Translations under genes and position numbers: made by a program | In this document: in pieces, positions 49,039 through 56,108 of the stretch | How the letters are laid out: every line of letters begins with the position of its first letter | Position numbering within the stretch: position 1 is the stretch's first letter | Virus record (IMG/VR): IMGVR_UViG_3300044999_000022 | Span: 22,835 to 86,834 of that record | From: a virus | Length of the DNA: 64,000 bases | Strand: one strand, 5' to 3' | Notes under the pieces: generated by a model | What the model saw: only the letters and a program-made list of their open reading frames with translations | Told to the model about the DNA's origin: nothing | Databases searched by the model: none

Positions 49039-49266
49039 GTCCTCTCTTTCGTCGTCTTCTTTGAACTTGTCCCGGAGCCGCTTCTTCGTGAGCGCCCTTC
49101 CGAGTTGCCACTCCACGTCCGCGATAATCAGTGCGAGCCAGAAAATCAGCACACTGTACCAGTTTCCAGGCCCGAAAAAGGCTGCTAGAGCCATCAGTAC
49201 GTTGATCGCAGCAAACGTGTCGTAGATGTTCCATCCTGCGTCGTCGAAACGCTTTCGCCACTTCAT
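49036..49266 (-). CDS. Two-TM membrane protein
   Basis: 76 residues from the ATG at 49266 with gggaggaggc upstream. An amphipathic start (KWRKRFDDAGWNIYDTF), then hydrophobic helices (INVLMALAAFFG, SVLIFWLALIIADV), then a charged tail KKRLRDKFKEDDERED. Could act on the host membrane or superinfection; unknown. Confidence 0.7.
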   Translation of the reverse strand: MKWRKRFDDAGWNIYDTFAAINVLMALAAFFGPGNWYSVLIFWLALIIADVEWQLGRALTKKRLRDKFKEDDERED

Positions 49267-49562
49267 CTTGCCTCCTCCCACCGCCGCGCAGGGGCCGCAT
49301 TGCACCTGGGCTTCCCTGCGCGACGGTGGCCTGACGCATCGATGCCTGGCCACATGCTACGGTAAGCGGCCGATATTGTAGGGCCTTTGCCACGGCAACC
49401 AACCGCGGAGGTATGACAACCCCATGACGGGCCTCCTTTCTCTCGGTGAAGGGCCTTGGCGCCGCCTCTGGGCGCCGCTCTCCCTTCAGGAGACTGCTCG
49501 AGCCATGCTGGTAGGCGCTTCCAGGCACCTAACTCGAGCAGTCCGCTCAAGGGAGCTACCTG
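49267..49562 (-). other. Hairpin-rich intergenic segment without a clear gene
   Basis: 296 bases. Contains an 11-bp perfect inverted repeat (49492-49502 with 49533-49543) with a nested 7-bp stem, and a GGCGCC-rich hairpin near 49455-49480. An ATG at 49425 with gaaaggagg could start a 22-residue peptide. No tRNA was found. Either a structured RNA, a terminator region or a decayed gene. Confidence 0.4.
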
Positions 49563-49700
49563 TCAGGGCTGAGATCCTCCCCTTCGGCAGTTTCTCCCGG
49601 GCGTCTGTGCTTTGAGCAGCTCGCACAGCCAAACATGGCGCGTAGCCGAACAGTGGGGCCTGAACGGCCAGGCCGCGTAGAGCCTGATCATGAGTTCCAT
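49563..49700 (-). CDS. 45-residue basic peptide
   Basis: ATG with aggagaagca upstream. MELMIRLYAAWPFRPHCSAT then three more Cys or basic residues (WLCELLKAQ, GRNCRRGG). Size below usual gene-calling limits. Unknown function. Confidence 0.45.
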   Translation of the reverse strand: MELMIRLYAAWPFRPHCSATRHVWLCELLKAQTPGRNCRRGGSQP

Positions 49701-49708
49701 TGCTTCTC

Positions 49709-49903
49709 CTAGCGTGGCCACCAGTACCACTTACCGCCCGTGAACTTCACACGGGCGCCACACTTCTTGACGTCGCGGCACTCCAGGACCTTGCCCTCTT
49801 CGTTAGGTCCCGGGTCCGCCTGAATAGTGGCTACACAGCACTTAAACATGCCGCTAACTTGGATCGTGCTCCCGATAGTGTCGCTCTGCATCAGAGCTTG
49901 CAC
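49709..49903 (-). CDS. Small Cys-containing protein
   Basis: 64 residues from a GTG, or 60 from the ATG at 49891; the start is undecided. FKCCVATIQAD, LECRDVKKCGARVKF and a GGKWYWWPR end suggest a compact zinc- or disulfide-stabilised fold. Confidence 0.55.
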   Translation of the reverse strand: MQALMQSDTIGSTIQVSGMFKCCVATIQADPGPNEEGKVLECRDVKKCGARVKFTGGKWYWWPR

Positions 49904-49910
49904 CCCCTGC

Positions 49911-50123
49911 TTAGTTGCTCGCCTCTATCGTCGAATGTCCCTGAGGCTGCCCGGCGCCCGACACCGTCGCGCGAATTCTGAGTGCCCGGGCGATATCTCC
50001 GCTCGAACCGTGTCCCACATGGGTGCCTCCAGTGTCGCGGCGTCTGCCGTGCCAGGTGCGCTTCCACCGCTGAAGCTGGCCGCTACCCCGGTTGAGATAC
50101 CGTACCGGTACGGTGTTACTCAC
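49911..50123 (-). CDS. Basic hypothetical protein
   Basis: 70 residues from a GTG overlapping the upstream stop. Arg/Gly/His-rich (RWKRTWHGRRRDTGGTHVGH). Coding status is less sure than its neighbours because the composition is low in hydrophobic core residues. Confidence 0.4.
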   Translation of the reverse strand: MSNTVPVRYLNRGSGQLQRWKRTWHGRRRDTGGTHVGHGSSGDIARALRIRATVSGAGQPQGHSTIEASN

Positions 50124-50388
50124 GCTTGACCCACCTTCCGTCTATCAGGATGTGACCATCCTCGATCATCGCCTTTGCGGTCGCCTGTATCTCGAGCTGG
50201 CCGCCCGGCCCTATACCCATGACCGCATAACCGTGCCGGACCATCTTGACCAGCATCAGGTCGATCACGGCGTTCTGACCGCCCGGCCTGAACGCGTCCG
50301 TATGGCCGCCGGTCATGATGACCTGCACGGCCTTGTCGGTATCTAGCTGAACTGTATCTTCGGGCCACGGCATCGCCGGCTCGTTCAT
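50116..50388 (-). CDS. Hypothetical alpha/beta protein
   Basis: 90 residues from the ATG at 50388 (gagggctcc upstream). AVQVIMTGGHTDAFRPGGQN, MLVKMVRHGYAVMGIGPGGQLEIQA. Unknown family. Confidence 0.55.
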   Translation of the reverse strand: MNEPAMPWPEDTVQLDTDKAVQVIMTGGHTDAFRPGGQNAVIDLMLVKMVRHGYAVMGIGPGGQLEIQATAKAMIEDGHILIDGRWVKRE

Positions 50389-50630
50389 TTCGGAGCCCTC
50401 CGGGCGACATAGCAGGCAACGTCGCCGTCTACCAGCTCGATGCTCTTGATCCACCTTGGGTCCAGGGACTGTGTTCCGGCCGCCGGGCGGGCGCTCCATT
50501 CGAGCTCACCAGTCCCGGTCGACGCCGGCCAGAGGTAAACCAGGACGCTTTCGCGGTCATAGAATTGGACGCCGGGAATGCGGTACCGGACTCGGTACCG
50601 CTTCCCCCGCTCCAGTTGGCGTATGTCCAT
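50385..50630 (-). CDS. Small beta-rich protein
   Basis: 81 residues. RGKRYRVRYRIPGVQFYDRESVLVYLW, then SIELVDGDVACYVARR: a small beta-barrel (SH3/Sm-like) pattern, perhaps nucleic-acid or protein binding. Coupled to neighbours by a four-base overlap. Confidence 0.6.
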   Translation of the reverse strand: MDIRQLERGKRYRVRYRIPGVQFYDRESVLVYLWPASTGTGELEWSARPAAGTQSLDPRWIKSIELVDGDVACYVARRAPK

Positions 50631-50633
50631 CGT

Positions 50634-50972
50634 TTAGTGCGCCTGGTACCACTCGCGATAGTCCAGCGACAGCCGGCCCTTCGGGTCGAGCTGCATCGAG
50701 ATGCGAATCTGGTCCTCGCGAACCTGGATGCCGGTCCACTTCGCGTCGCCGAACTTCGGACTCGAGACCGAGCCTTCATGCTCGCCTTCGCGGTCACCCC
50801 ACGGCAGGGCTGCGAAGACCTCCTGCGCGGAATCGCCGGCGTCCCACGCCTCCTCGAGCTCGGCCGTGACCGCCTTGAGCCAGTTGATGTACCGGCTGGT
50901 CAGCGGCGTGCGGTAACCCTTTCCAGGGCGCAGCTCCTCGCTGTCGACGTCAGTCGTTGCTGCTTCTTGCAT
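50634..50972 (-). CDS. DYREFY-family small protein, copy 1
   Basis: 112 residues, ribosome site gaaggagcagtc. SRYINWLKAVTAELEEAWDAGDS, KWTGIQVREDQIRISMQL, GRLSLDYREWYQAH. It aligns along its length with the protein at 62607-62927 (YLRFVKNAMTELEALWEVCD, ELRISVHL, DLTVDYREFYTRH), so these are paralogues in distant units. Function unknown. Confidence 0.7.
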   Translation of the reverse strand: MQEAATTDVDSEELRPGKGYRTPLTSRYINWLKAVTAELEEAWDAGDSAQEVFAALPWGDREGEHEGSVSSPKFGDAKWTGIQVREDQIRISMQLDPKGRLSLDYREWYQAH

Positions 50973-51006
50973 GACTGCTCCTTCGTTACCGGATGTCTAT
51001 CCGGCG

Positions 51007-51075
51007 TCACCGGCGAATGCTCGTCGGGGTACCGATCCCGGCCTCCGCGTTCGGGATCGGCACCTCGTCGGACAT
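51007..51075 (-). CDS. 22-residue peptide directly after P8
   Basis: ATG 28 bases after the -10, ribosome site aaggaaag. MSDEVPIPNAEAGIGTPTSI and RR. It may be a leader peptide for the following gene rather than a functional protein. Confidence 0.4.
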   Translation of the reverse strand: MSDEVPIPNAEAGIGTPTSIRR

Positions 51076-51102
51076 GCCCCGAGTTTCTTTCCTTGTTACT
51101 TT

Positions 51103-51131
51103 ATTATATCCCAGGCCCCTATTGGAAATCA
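51103..51131 (-). promoter_or_regulatory. Promoter P8
   Basis: - strand -10 TATAAT (51108-51103), -35-like TGATTT (51131-51126), 17-base spacer. Same nGATTT variant as P3 and P5. Confidence 0.75.
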
Positions 51132-51140
51132 AGTCCTCGA

Positions 51141-51305
51141 TTAAGGACAATTGCCGCACCTACAGCCTTCCCGGTGAAGCACTACTGTATGCGCTGCCTG
51201 ATAGGCTATCCGATCGTTAATCTCTTCTAGGCGTGCGACGCGCTCTATGGTCTCCTCGAGTTGCTGCCTTAGCTCGTCTATTTCCCTTACGGCTTCCTCG
51301 TCCAC
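51141..51305 (-). CDS. 54-residue coiled-coil protein with Cys end
   Basis: GTG with gcaggaggtacgga upstream. An acidic coiled coil (DEEAVREIDELRQQLEETIE) leads to HREGCRCGNCP, a probable metal site. It is below usual size limits but has a strong ribosome site and lies between a hairpin and P8. Confidence 0.6.
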   Translation of the reverse strand: MDEEAVREIDELRQQLEETIERVARLEEINDRIAYQAAHTVVLHREGCRCGNCP

Positions 51306-51324
51306 TCCGTACCTCCTGCATGCT

Positions 51325-51361
51325 GAACCGGAGCTGGCGAGGTCTGGGCCAGCTCCGGTTC
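51325..51361 (-). terminator. Perfect 13-bp hairpin
   Basis: GAACCGGAGCTGG (51325-51337) pairs with 51349-51361; 11-base loop. It follows the 51376 gene and precedes the 54-residue gene. There is no U-run, so partial terminator or mRNA stabiliser. Confidence 0.6.
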
Positions 51362-51375
51362 GGATTCAGTTGTAA

Positions 51376-51708
51376 TTACCCGGTTGAATGCAGCGGGCGG
51401 CCCTTCCTTTCACGGGTGAGCAGCCCGGCGACCTCTTCCCGGGTCTCTGCGAGTTGCTCCGCAAGGTGTCCGATCTCGTCTCGGCACTCCTGGATCGCAG
51501 CCTCCATATCGGCGCGATCCTGCTCGGCCCAGCGGTCTTCGATTTCGACCCTGAACATGCCGCGGTCTAGCAGGTCGTCTAGAAGACGGCCTGCGCCAGA
51601 CTCGGACGCAAGCGAACGTCGGAACGTCCGGTACTGCTCCCCAGGATCGCTCCACAGAACGCGCCACCTGCGCGTAGGCCTCATTGTCTCTTGTTGCGCT
51701 GTTGCCAT
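51376..51708 (-). CDS. Helical hypothetical protein
   Basis: 110 residues, ribosome site aaggaggtgaaat. Strongly charged coiled-coil character (QDRADMEAAIQECRDEIGHL, AEQLAETREEVAGLL). Unknown function. Confidence 0.65.
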   Translation of the reverse strand: MATAQQETMRPTRRWRVLWSDPGEQYRTFRRSLASESGAGRLLDDLLDRGMFRVEIEDRWAEQDRADMEAAIQECRDEIGHLAEQLAETREEVAGLLTRERKGRPLHSTG

Positions 51709-51738
51709 ATTTCACCTCCTTGGTCGGACAAGGCCTAA

Positions 51739-51760
51739 GGCCGCCTCCTTCAAGGCGGCC
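51739..51760 (-). terminator. Hairpin after the acidic SPFMYI gene
   Basis: 8-bp GC stem (51739-51746 with 51753-51760), followed by the ribosome site of the next gene. More likely an intercistronic element than a full terminator. Confidence 0.45.
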
Positions 51761-51787
51761 TCGACCTTGACCGGCCAGCTCAGGACC

Positions 51788-52660
51788 CTACTCGGCCTCG
51801 GCGCTGGCCAGCTCCTGCTCCTTCCCGGCCTCGGCAACGGTACCGGCGGCCGCCTCGGCGGTCTGAGCGGCCCGCTCGGCCTGCTGCGCGGCCTTCCTGG
51901 CCCGACGCGCGGCCGCCTTCGCGGACTCGATCTGGCGGGCCAGCGCGCGGGCGACATACTCGGTTGCCCACTCGTAAGCGCTGTTCGGCTCCACCACCAT
52001 CCGGTCGGTACCGTCGTCCGACTGCGTGGTGTCGAACTTGCCCTTATCCGCCATGATGTACATGAAGGGGGAGCCGATTTCCTTCGGCCCGGTACCGGCG
52101 TCGTTCAAAACCCCGGCCTCCTTCAGCATCTCATTGACGACCTCGGTGAAGGCGTACGGCGTCAGGAGCTTCGCGCGCCGGCCCTTCTTGGTGTCCTTCT
52201 CGTCGGCGTCCTCGTCGGCCTCGTTGTTGAGCTCGTCATCGTCGAGCTCGTCCTCCGGGGCCTCCTTGGGCGTACGGAGCGGCGTCTGGTCGACGACTTC
52301 ATCGTCGTCCTCGTCGTCATCGTCGTCCTCGTCGTCCTCGTCGTCCTCTTCCGGCGCTGCCGGCTCGTCGACGATCTCGGCGTCCACGACGCCCTCGGTC
52401 AGCTCGCCGACCGGCTCGAGCAGCTGCTCGATCTCTGCGACGGTCTCGTTCGGATCGGTCGAGCCGCCACTCTCGCCCGGCTCGAACGACTGGCCCTCCT
52501 CGGGGTCGTCGTCCTTGACGGCGTCCTCATCGGCCTGGCGCAGCTCCTCCGCTGCGGGCTGCTCAACCTCGCCACCCGCTTCGGTGATGCTCTCCTGGAG
52601 CGTGTGCTCCAGGTCCTCGGGCGGAGTCGCCCTGTTACTACGTGGTCCCCTGTTACTCAT
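51788..52660 (-). CDS. Acidic protein of the SPFMYI family, copy 1
   Basis: 290 residues from the ATG at 52660 (aggaggtacggc). A very acidic disordered N-terminal half includes a ~20-residue Asp/Glu run. The core RAKLLTPYAFTEVVNEMLKE, then IGSPFMYIMADKGKF and DRMVVEPNSAYEWATEYV, is followed by a long Ala/Arg/Gln helix. The core matches the protein at 61497-62159. The acidic part could mimic DNA; that is speculation. Confidence 0.7.
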   Translation of the reverse strand: MSNRGPRSNRATPPEDLEHTLQESITEAGGEVEQPAAEELRQADEDAVKDDDPEEGQSFEPGESGGSTDPNETVAEIEQLLEPVGELTEGVVDAEIVDEPAAPEEDDEDDEDDDDDEDDDEVVDQTPLRTPKEAPEDELDDDELNNEADEDADEKDTKKGRRAKLLTPYAFTEVVNEMLKEAGVLNDAGTGPKEIGSPFMYIMADKGKFDTTQSDDGTDRMVVEPNSAYEWATEYVARALARQIESAKAAARRARKAAQQAERAAQTAEAAAGTVAEAGKEQELASAEAE

Positions 52661-53042
52661 GCCGTACCTCCTGTTTGGCCGCCTTTCTAGCGGCCCTGTG
52701 CCGCCGAAACCTCTTGTTCCGACAGTCTTTGCAGAGACTCTTTCGAGACCCAACCGGGGAACGATTATCGTCGTTCAACTCGACCCCACAGTCCCGACAA
52801 TGAGTCGCAAGTCCTAGAGGCAATCCGGGCCAGCGAGCTGCCCTCTGTAGCGGCGCGTCATACTCTACATGACAACCACGACATAGAGGTACATAGTTCC
52901 GCGGATCGCCTCGGTCGGTATCATGTACCCAGGCCCATTCCTGAGCCCGCCGGCCGCAACACCCGTCGCAAAGAAAGGCCGAAGCGGTGCCGCGCGCAGC
53001 ATGCACACGCTGATGCTGCCCGGCATACGACAACTCACACAT
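52653..53042 (-). CDS. HNH-like zinc protein, copy 1
   Basis: 129 residues, ribosome site aaaggagacc. FLCDGCCGRRAQEWAWVHD, then YVPLCRGCHVEYD give an HNH-like fold (His, Cys pair, His). A second zinc ribbon follows (HCRDCGVELNDDNRS, SLCKDCRNKRFRRH). The gene at 56448-56798 has the same two modules, and the N-terminus of the SNF2 helicase has related ones. Possibly a nicking or homing-type nuclease. Confidence 0.75.
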   Translation of the reverse strand: MCELSYAGQHQRVHAARGTASAFLCDGCCGRRAQEWAWVHDTDRGDPRNYVPLCRGCHVEYDAPLQRAARWPGLPLGLATHCRDCGVELNDDNRSPVGSRKSLCKDCRNKRFRRHRAARKAAKQEVRHE

Positions 53043-53085
53043 CCTTGGTCTCCTTTGCTATCGGGGTTTTTTTGCTTCTATTTTA

Positions 53086-53115
53086 ATAATATCACAGACC
53101 TCCCGTCCATTTCAA
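53086..53115 (-). promoter_or_regulatory. Promoter P9
   Basis: - strand TTGAAA (53115-53110), 18-base spacer, TATTAT (53091-53086) with TG upstream. Followed by an A-rich leader into the HNH-like gene. Confidence 0.75.
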
Positions 53116-53187
53116 GATGCCACTCGGATAAATTTCTAGGCCTCGCCAAGATCTTTTCCGACGAACGTCCATCTGGAACGCTCGCAC

Positions 53188-53215
53188 CCGAAGGCGAGCT
53201 ACCGCCCGCCTTCGG
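53188..53215 (-). terminator. 12-bp hairpin before P9
   Basis: CCGAAGGCGAGC (53188-53199) pairs with 53204-53215 (one wobble), four-base loop, just after the stop of the 53226 gene and before P9. Confidence 0.65.
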
Positions 53216-53225
53216 ATGCCAGCCT

Positions 53226-53666
53226 TCAGAAGCTGGTTTGGCCTTGCCACTCGATGAGAAACTCCGCCTGGTTGATGAAGGCCCAGACGATCGAGAGGCC
53301 GTAGTACGTGAAGGCGAGGTCCTCCGACGCGTGGTACGGGCCGTCGGGGGACTCGGAGACCAGCTCCTCGCCAGTCATCTCGACATGGACGCCCTTATAG
53401 GTCAGGCCGCGAGCCTCCCAACTCTGGACCCTATCCACGGCTCCCCTGAGCGAGACGTCTGAAAGCCTGGCCTGTGCTACCAGTCCAGCGAGCCCCTCCT
53501 CACGCAGGATGACGGGCCCGAGGCTTTCCTGCAGGAGGTCCTCCTCCGGCTTGTTCGTGATCAACATCCAGCCGGTCAGGTCCATCTTGACCTGATACAC
53601 ATCCGGACGCGCAAGATACGGCCTCGTAACGAAGTCCGCCTGCGGGCCCGGCTTCTTGACTGGCAC
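53226..53666 (-). CDS. Hypothetical protein
   Basis: 146 residues from the GTG at 53666 with gggaagggga upstream. KMDLTGWMLITNKPEEDLLQE, ARLSDVSLRGAVDRVQSW, DLAFTYYGLSIVWAFINQA. Preceded by a two-hairpin element (53667-53745). No family recognised. Confidence 0.65.
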   Translation of the reverse strand: MPVKKPGPQADFVTRPYLARPDVYQVKMDLTGWMLITNKPEEDLLQESLGPVILREEGLAGLVAQARLSDVSLRGAVDRVQSWEARGLTYKGVHVEMTGEELVSESPDGPYHASEDLAFTYYGLSIVWAFINQAEFLIEWQGQTSF

Positions 53667-53745
53667 GCCATCCCCTTCCCGAGACACCCAACTTGAGTGC
53701 TCGCCACTGGCGATTGCCTTCGTGCCAATCGCCAATGGCCAACAG
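53667..53745 (-). other. Two-hairpin intercistronic element E9
   Basis: On the - strand, TGGCGATTG pairs with CAATCGCCA around a loop containing GAAGG. A second, weaker stem (GAGCAC with GTGTCTC) follows, then the ribosome site. Same layout as the elements at 59.8-63.0 kb. Confidence 0.5.
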
Positions 53746-53907
53746 TCAGTTAGTGCTCAGAGCGACTTCCAGCGCCCCTAGCCACTCGCCGCCATCCGGG
53801 CTCCAGAAGATGGCACCGAACTCGACGGTGTAGTTACCGTGAGTCGGGCACGGCTCTCCGGTAATCTTAGGGGCCGGGATCTGTATCTCGGCCATCCTGT
53901 CCCACAT
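53746..53907 (-). CDS. 53-residue protein
   Basis: ATG overlaps the upstream stop (TGATG) with gggagcg upstream; a second ATG at 53893 is possible. EIQIPAPKITGEPCPTHGN, VEFGAIFWSPDGGEWLGALE. Small beta-rich fold; unknown function. Confidence 0.6.
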   Translation of the reverse strand: MWDRMAEIQIPAPKITGEPCPTHGNYTVEFGAIFWSPDGGEWLGALEVALSTN

Positions 53908-54068
53908 CAGAGCGCTCCCGGCTCAGGGCCCGCTACGGCGTTGATCACGAGCGCGTCGCCTTCTCGCATCTTGAGGAGTAGCGCGACTACCCGGCTGCTC
54001 ATGAGGTAGTTCTCTTGCTGCTCGTCTTCACCGGGCTTGACGATCTCGACGTTGTACCGAACGCTCAT
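53907..54068 (-). CDS. 53-residue protein
   Basis: ATG with aggagaaacgga upstream, overlapping the upstream stop. VRYNVEIVKPGEDEQQENYL, then a helix (SSRVVALLLKMREGDAL). Unknown function. Confidence 0.6.
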   Translation of the reverse strand: MSVRYNVEIVKPGEDEQQENYLMSSRVVALLLKMREGDALVINAVAGPEPGAL

Positions 54069-54280
54069 TCCGTTTCTCCTTTGACGATCAGGCCGCCCCT
54101 GCCGTCCTCACCCAGAACGCCTAGGCGTTCCAGCTCGAAGACGTGCCATAGTATGTGAAGCGTGAACTGTTCGTCAGTGAGTTCATCGAACATGGGATCG
54201 TCAAAGTTCGGGCACTCTTCCGACGGCTTGCCGCTGAACGGGCACTTTTCCAGTGCGGGTGTATACTCTAGCCCGGCCAT
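54065..54280 (-). CDS. Hypothetical protein
   Basis: 71 residues from the ATG at 54280. EKCPFSGKPSEECPNFDDP and an amphipathic helix (EQFTLHILWHVFELERLGVL). The longer ORF upstream is an overlap shadow. Unknown function. Confidence 0.6.
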   Translation of the reverse strand: MAGLEYTPALEKCPFSGKPSEECPNFDDPMFDELTDEQFTLHILWHVFELERLGVLGEDGRGGLIVKGETE

Positions 54281-54585
54281 CCGTGCTCCCGTAGTGCTTC
54301 GAAGATCGCGTCCGAGCACCTCATAGTCGACCATGTATTGGCGCCGCAGGGCGCCTCGGCGTCCTCCTTCTGGGCGTCCTCACGATCTTCATCGTACTCG
54401 TCCGAGTCCTCATCAGGACAGCTCGCGATGAAGGCGACTTCAGCCGGACCCATGCTGCTGGCATCTGCGTCCGCGGTGAGACACTCCGCGATGTACTTCC
54501 AGTCATCGACTCGGAGTGTTACGCTCATGAGGTCCTGATCGGACAGGCCCTCAGGGTCGGTGCGGATGTAGTGAGAAGTGCTCAT
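54268..54585 (-). CDS. Acidic hypothetical protein
   Basis: 105 residues from the ATG at 54585 overlapping the upstream stop (ATGA). LMSVTLRVDDWKYIAECLTA, an acidic middle (DEDSDEYDEDRED), then a Cys/helix end. Its VTLRVDDWKYIAECL segment recalls VALTLPRSEWEALLRAL in the next gene upstream, suggesting relatedness. Confidence 0.6.
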   Translation of the reverse strand: MSTSHYIRTDPEGLSDQDLMSVTLRVDDWKYIAECLTADADASSMGPAEVAFIASCPDEDSDEYDEDREDAQKEDAEAPCGANTWSTMRCSDAIFEALREHGWPG

Positions 54586-54725
54586 GAGTTGTCCTCCATT
54601 TGAGCCTTGAGGTGTCTGTGCGCCTCTCGCGCATATAGGGGCATCCCCACCTTGTCTAGCGCCCGTAGGAGTGCTTCCCACTCGCTACGCGGGAGCGTTA
54701 GCGCCACGAACTCTTCAGGATTCAT
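54582..54725 (-). CDS. 47-residue protein
   Basis: ATG with ggaggccggcaa upstream. EEFVALTLPRSEWEALLRAL, KVGMPLYAREAHRHLKAQ: two helices. Below usual gene-calling size but well spaced and coupled. Similar N-terminal pattern to the following gene. Confidence 0.6.
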   Translation of the reverse strand: MNPEEFVALTLPRSEWEALLRALDKVGMPLYAREAHRHLKAQMEDNS

Positions 54726-55245
54726 TTGCCGGCCTCCATTCCGGATACTTGTCGCCGGGGCTTCTCGACTTGGTCGTCTTGGAGGGATAGTTACCGTTCG
54801 GGTGCTCGCAGTTGCCGCCGACGTTCAACGTCAACCCTTCCGGCGAACGCCTGATCGGTGTCGGTCGAGCATCAGGCGTGTAGATTGCCTTGATTCCGTT
54901 TGGTGTCTGCGAGTTCACAGCCCGCATGCGCGGGGATGCCATTCGGGTAACTCGTGGCTGCCGCCGGTGTGTCGGGTTCGGCGCTCGGGACTGCTGCTTG
55001 CTGACCCGTATGAGCGTCTGCATGAACTGTTCTTTGGTCATGACCGGCCTGAACTCTGCCGGCTCTGCAGGCTTCCGAACGTAGTTGACGAACGGTGCGG
55101 ATTCTTCCGCGGTGCCTGTAGGCCTAACTGACTTCGGCCTCGAGCTCGTCGTCTTCGGTTTCGGCTGTTGCGTCGTGATCCGATCGGGTACCTTCGTCCC
55201 GTCGGACATCGCTGCGCACAGCTTCAAGAAGGTCGACTTGTCCAT
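54715..55245 (-). CDS. Basic, low-complexity protein
   Basis: 176 residues, ribosome site aggagggg. Pro/Thr/Arg-rich throughout (KPKTTSSRPKSVRPTGTA), with one helix (MTKEQFMQTLIRVSKQ). Probably disordered. Overlaps the upstream gene by 122 bases in another frame. Confidence 0.55.
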   Translation of the reverse strand: MDKSTFLKLCAAMSDGTKVPDRITTQQPKPKTTSSRPKSVRPTGTAEESAPFVNYVRKPAEPAEFRPVMTKEQFMQTLIRVSKQQSRAPNPTHRRQPRVTRMASPRMRAVNSQTPNGIKAIYTPDARPTPIRRSPEGLTLNVGGNCEHPNGNYPSKTTKSRSPGDKYPEWRPANES

Positions 55246-55504
55246 TCTCCCCTCCTATGAACCGTCCGAAAACCATTACGGTTCCATCAACGGTTCGTGT
55301 CTTGGACTCGAAGTGTCCTACGGGCCTGAAGGCCCTGATGACTCCGGTCCGGATCTGCTGCTGCAATGCAGTTGCAGACTGAACCCTCGCCTTCGGGAAC
55401 TCCTTGACAACTCCCCACTTGCCGGGGTTGTCCCTGAGCTCGTCGGCCTCTTCACTGTAGGTCGACTTCGACGCCCTCACGGCGTCGGGATTGCTCCATT
55501 TCAC
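55124..55504 (-). CDS. Hypothetical protein with 122-base overlap
   Basis: 126 residues from the GTG at 55504 (gaggaggcagc upstream). The N-terminal half is charged; GVIRAFRPVGHFESKTRT and GTVMVFGRFIGGENGQVDLL form a beta part; the acidic end overlaps the next gene. Unknown function. Confidence 0.55.
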   Translation of the reverse strand: MKWSNPDAVRASKSTYSEEADELRDNPGKWGVVKEFPKARVQSATALQQQIRTGVIRAFRPVGHFESKTRTVDGTVMVFGRFIGGENGQVDLLEAVRSDVRRDEGTRSDHDATAETEDDELEAEVS

Positions 55505-55754
55505 GTGCTGCCTCCTCTCTTTCATCGTTCAGTTGCTTGATCGCCTCCAGTAGCCGTCTGGCCCTGGCGGGATCCTTAGGCACGTACGGTAGCACTGACA
55601 AACCGTTCTTGATGGGCCTATACTTCTTAGCCCTCCCGGCATGGTCATACGAGTAGCTACCCTGCGGAGGAAGGACAATGCGCCCAGTACCCGTTGTGCT
55701 CCTATGAGTCGGACGCCTTGCTGACGCCTGACCCTCTGGTGGATCCTCATCCAC
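55452..55754 (-). CDS. YVPKDP-family small protein, copy 1
   Basis: 100 residues from the GTG at 55754 (gggaggtgagcca). A Pro/Arg-rich start leads to LPYVPKDPARARRLLEAIKQLNDE and a charged helix. The motif recurs at 58118-58459 (GVYIPKDPERAEHLLEALWLV) and at the right edge (VSYLPRDAGRRERLLAAIRS). Each copy is close to a class-B promoter cassette. Function unknown. Confidence 0.7.
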   Translation of the reverse strand: MDEDPPEGQASARRPTHRSTTGTGRIVLPPQGSYSYDHAGRAKKYRPIKNGLSVLPYVPKDPARARRLLEAIKQLNDEREEAAREMEQSRRREGVEVDLQ

Positions 55755-55830
55755 TGGCTCACCTCCCTTCCAATCCGACCTCGTCCTGTCGAGGCCGAAC
55801 TGCACCGGAGATGTTTACTTGTTTCTTTTT

Positions 55831-55861
55831 ATTATATCATAAGGCCTTGAGGACCTGACAA
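55831..55861 (-). promoter_or_regulatory. Promoter cassette P10 (class B)
   Basis: - strand TTGTCA (55861-55856), 19-base spacer, TGATATAAT (TATAAT at 55836-55831). Upstream AT-rich TTATCTATTATTCAT and downstream A-rich leader match the cassettes at 58.06, 62.2 and 63.7 kb. Confidence 0.8.
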
Positions 55862-55889
55862 TAGGCCACCCCCAATCTTTATCTATTAT

Positions 55890-56108
55890 TCATGTTCGGG
55901 GACTGACTTCACTGAAACCGAGCTCGACTTGCATGATCAGGCGCTTTCCCGCTGGAAGGCCGCTAACTCCTACGATCGAAGGGTGATCAGCGTATTCCAG
56001 CGCTGCACCTAGCACGTTACGTAGGTCGCCGTCAGACAGTGCGAGTAGACGCTCGAGGAGCGCATTGGCTTCCGTGCGCCCTGTACGGTCGAGTGGGTTG
56101 TTAGTCAT
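55890..56108 (-). CDS. Hypothetical protein
   Basis: 72 residues from the ATG at 56108 overlapping the upstream stop. Helical LLERLLALSDGDLRNVLGAA then a beta end (KRLIMQVELGFSEV). Last gene before P10. The longer ORF start is rejected as a shadow. Confidence 0.6.
   Translation of the reverse strand: MTNNPLDRTGRTEANALLERLLALSDGDLRNVLGAALEYADHPSIVGVSGLPAGKRLIMQVELGFSEVSPRT

Noticed and set aside
51233-52690. 485-residue + strand ORF
   Set aside because: It is the shadow of the acidic SPFMYI gene; Asp/Glu codons on one strand give Leu/Val/Ser-rich frames on the other.
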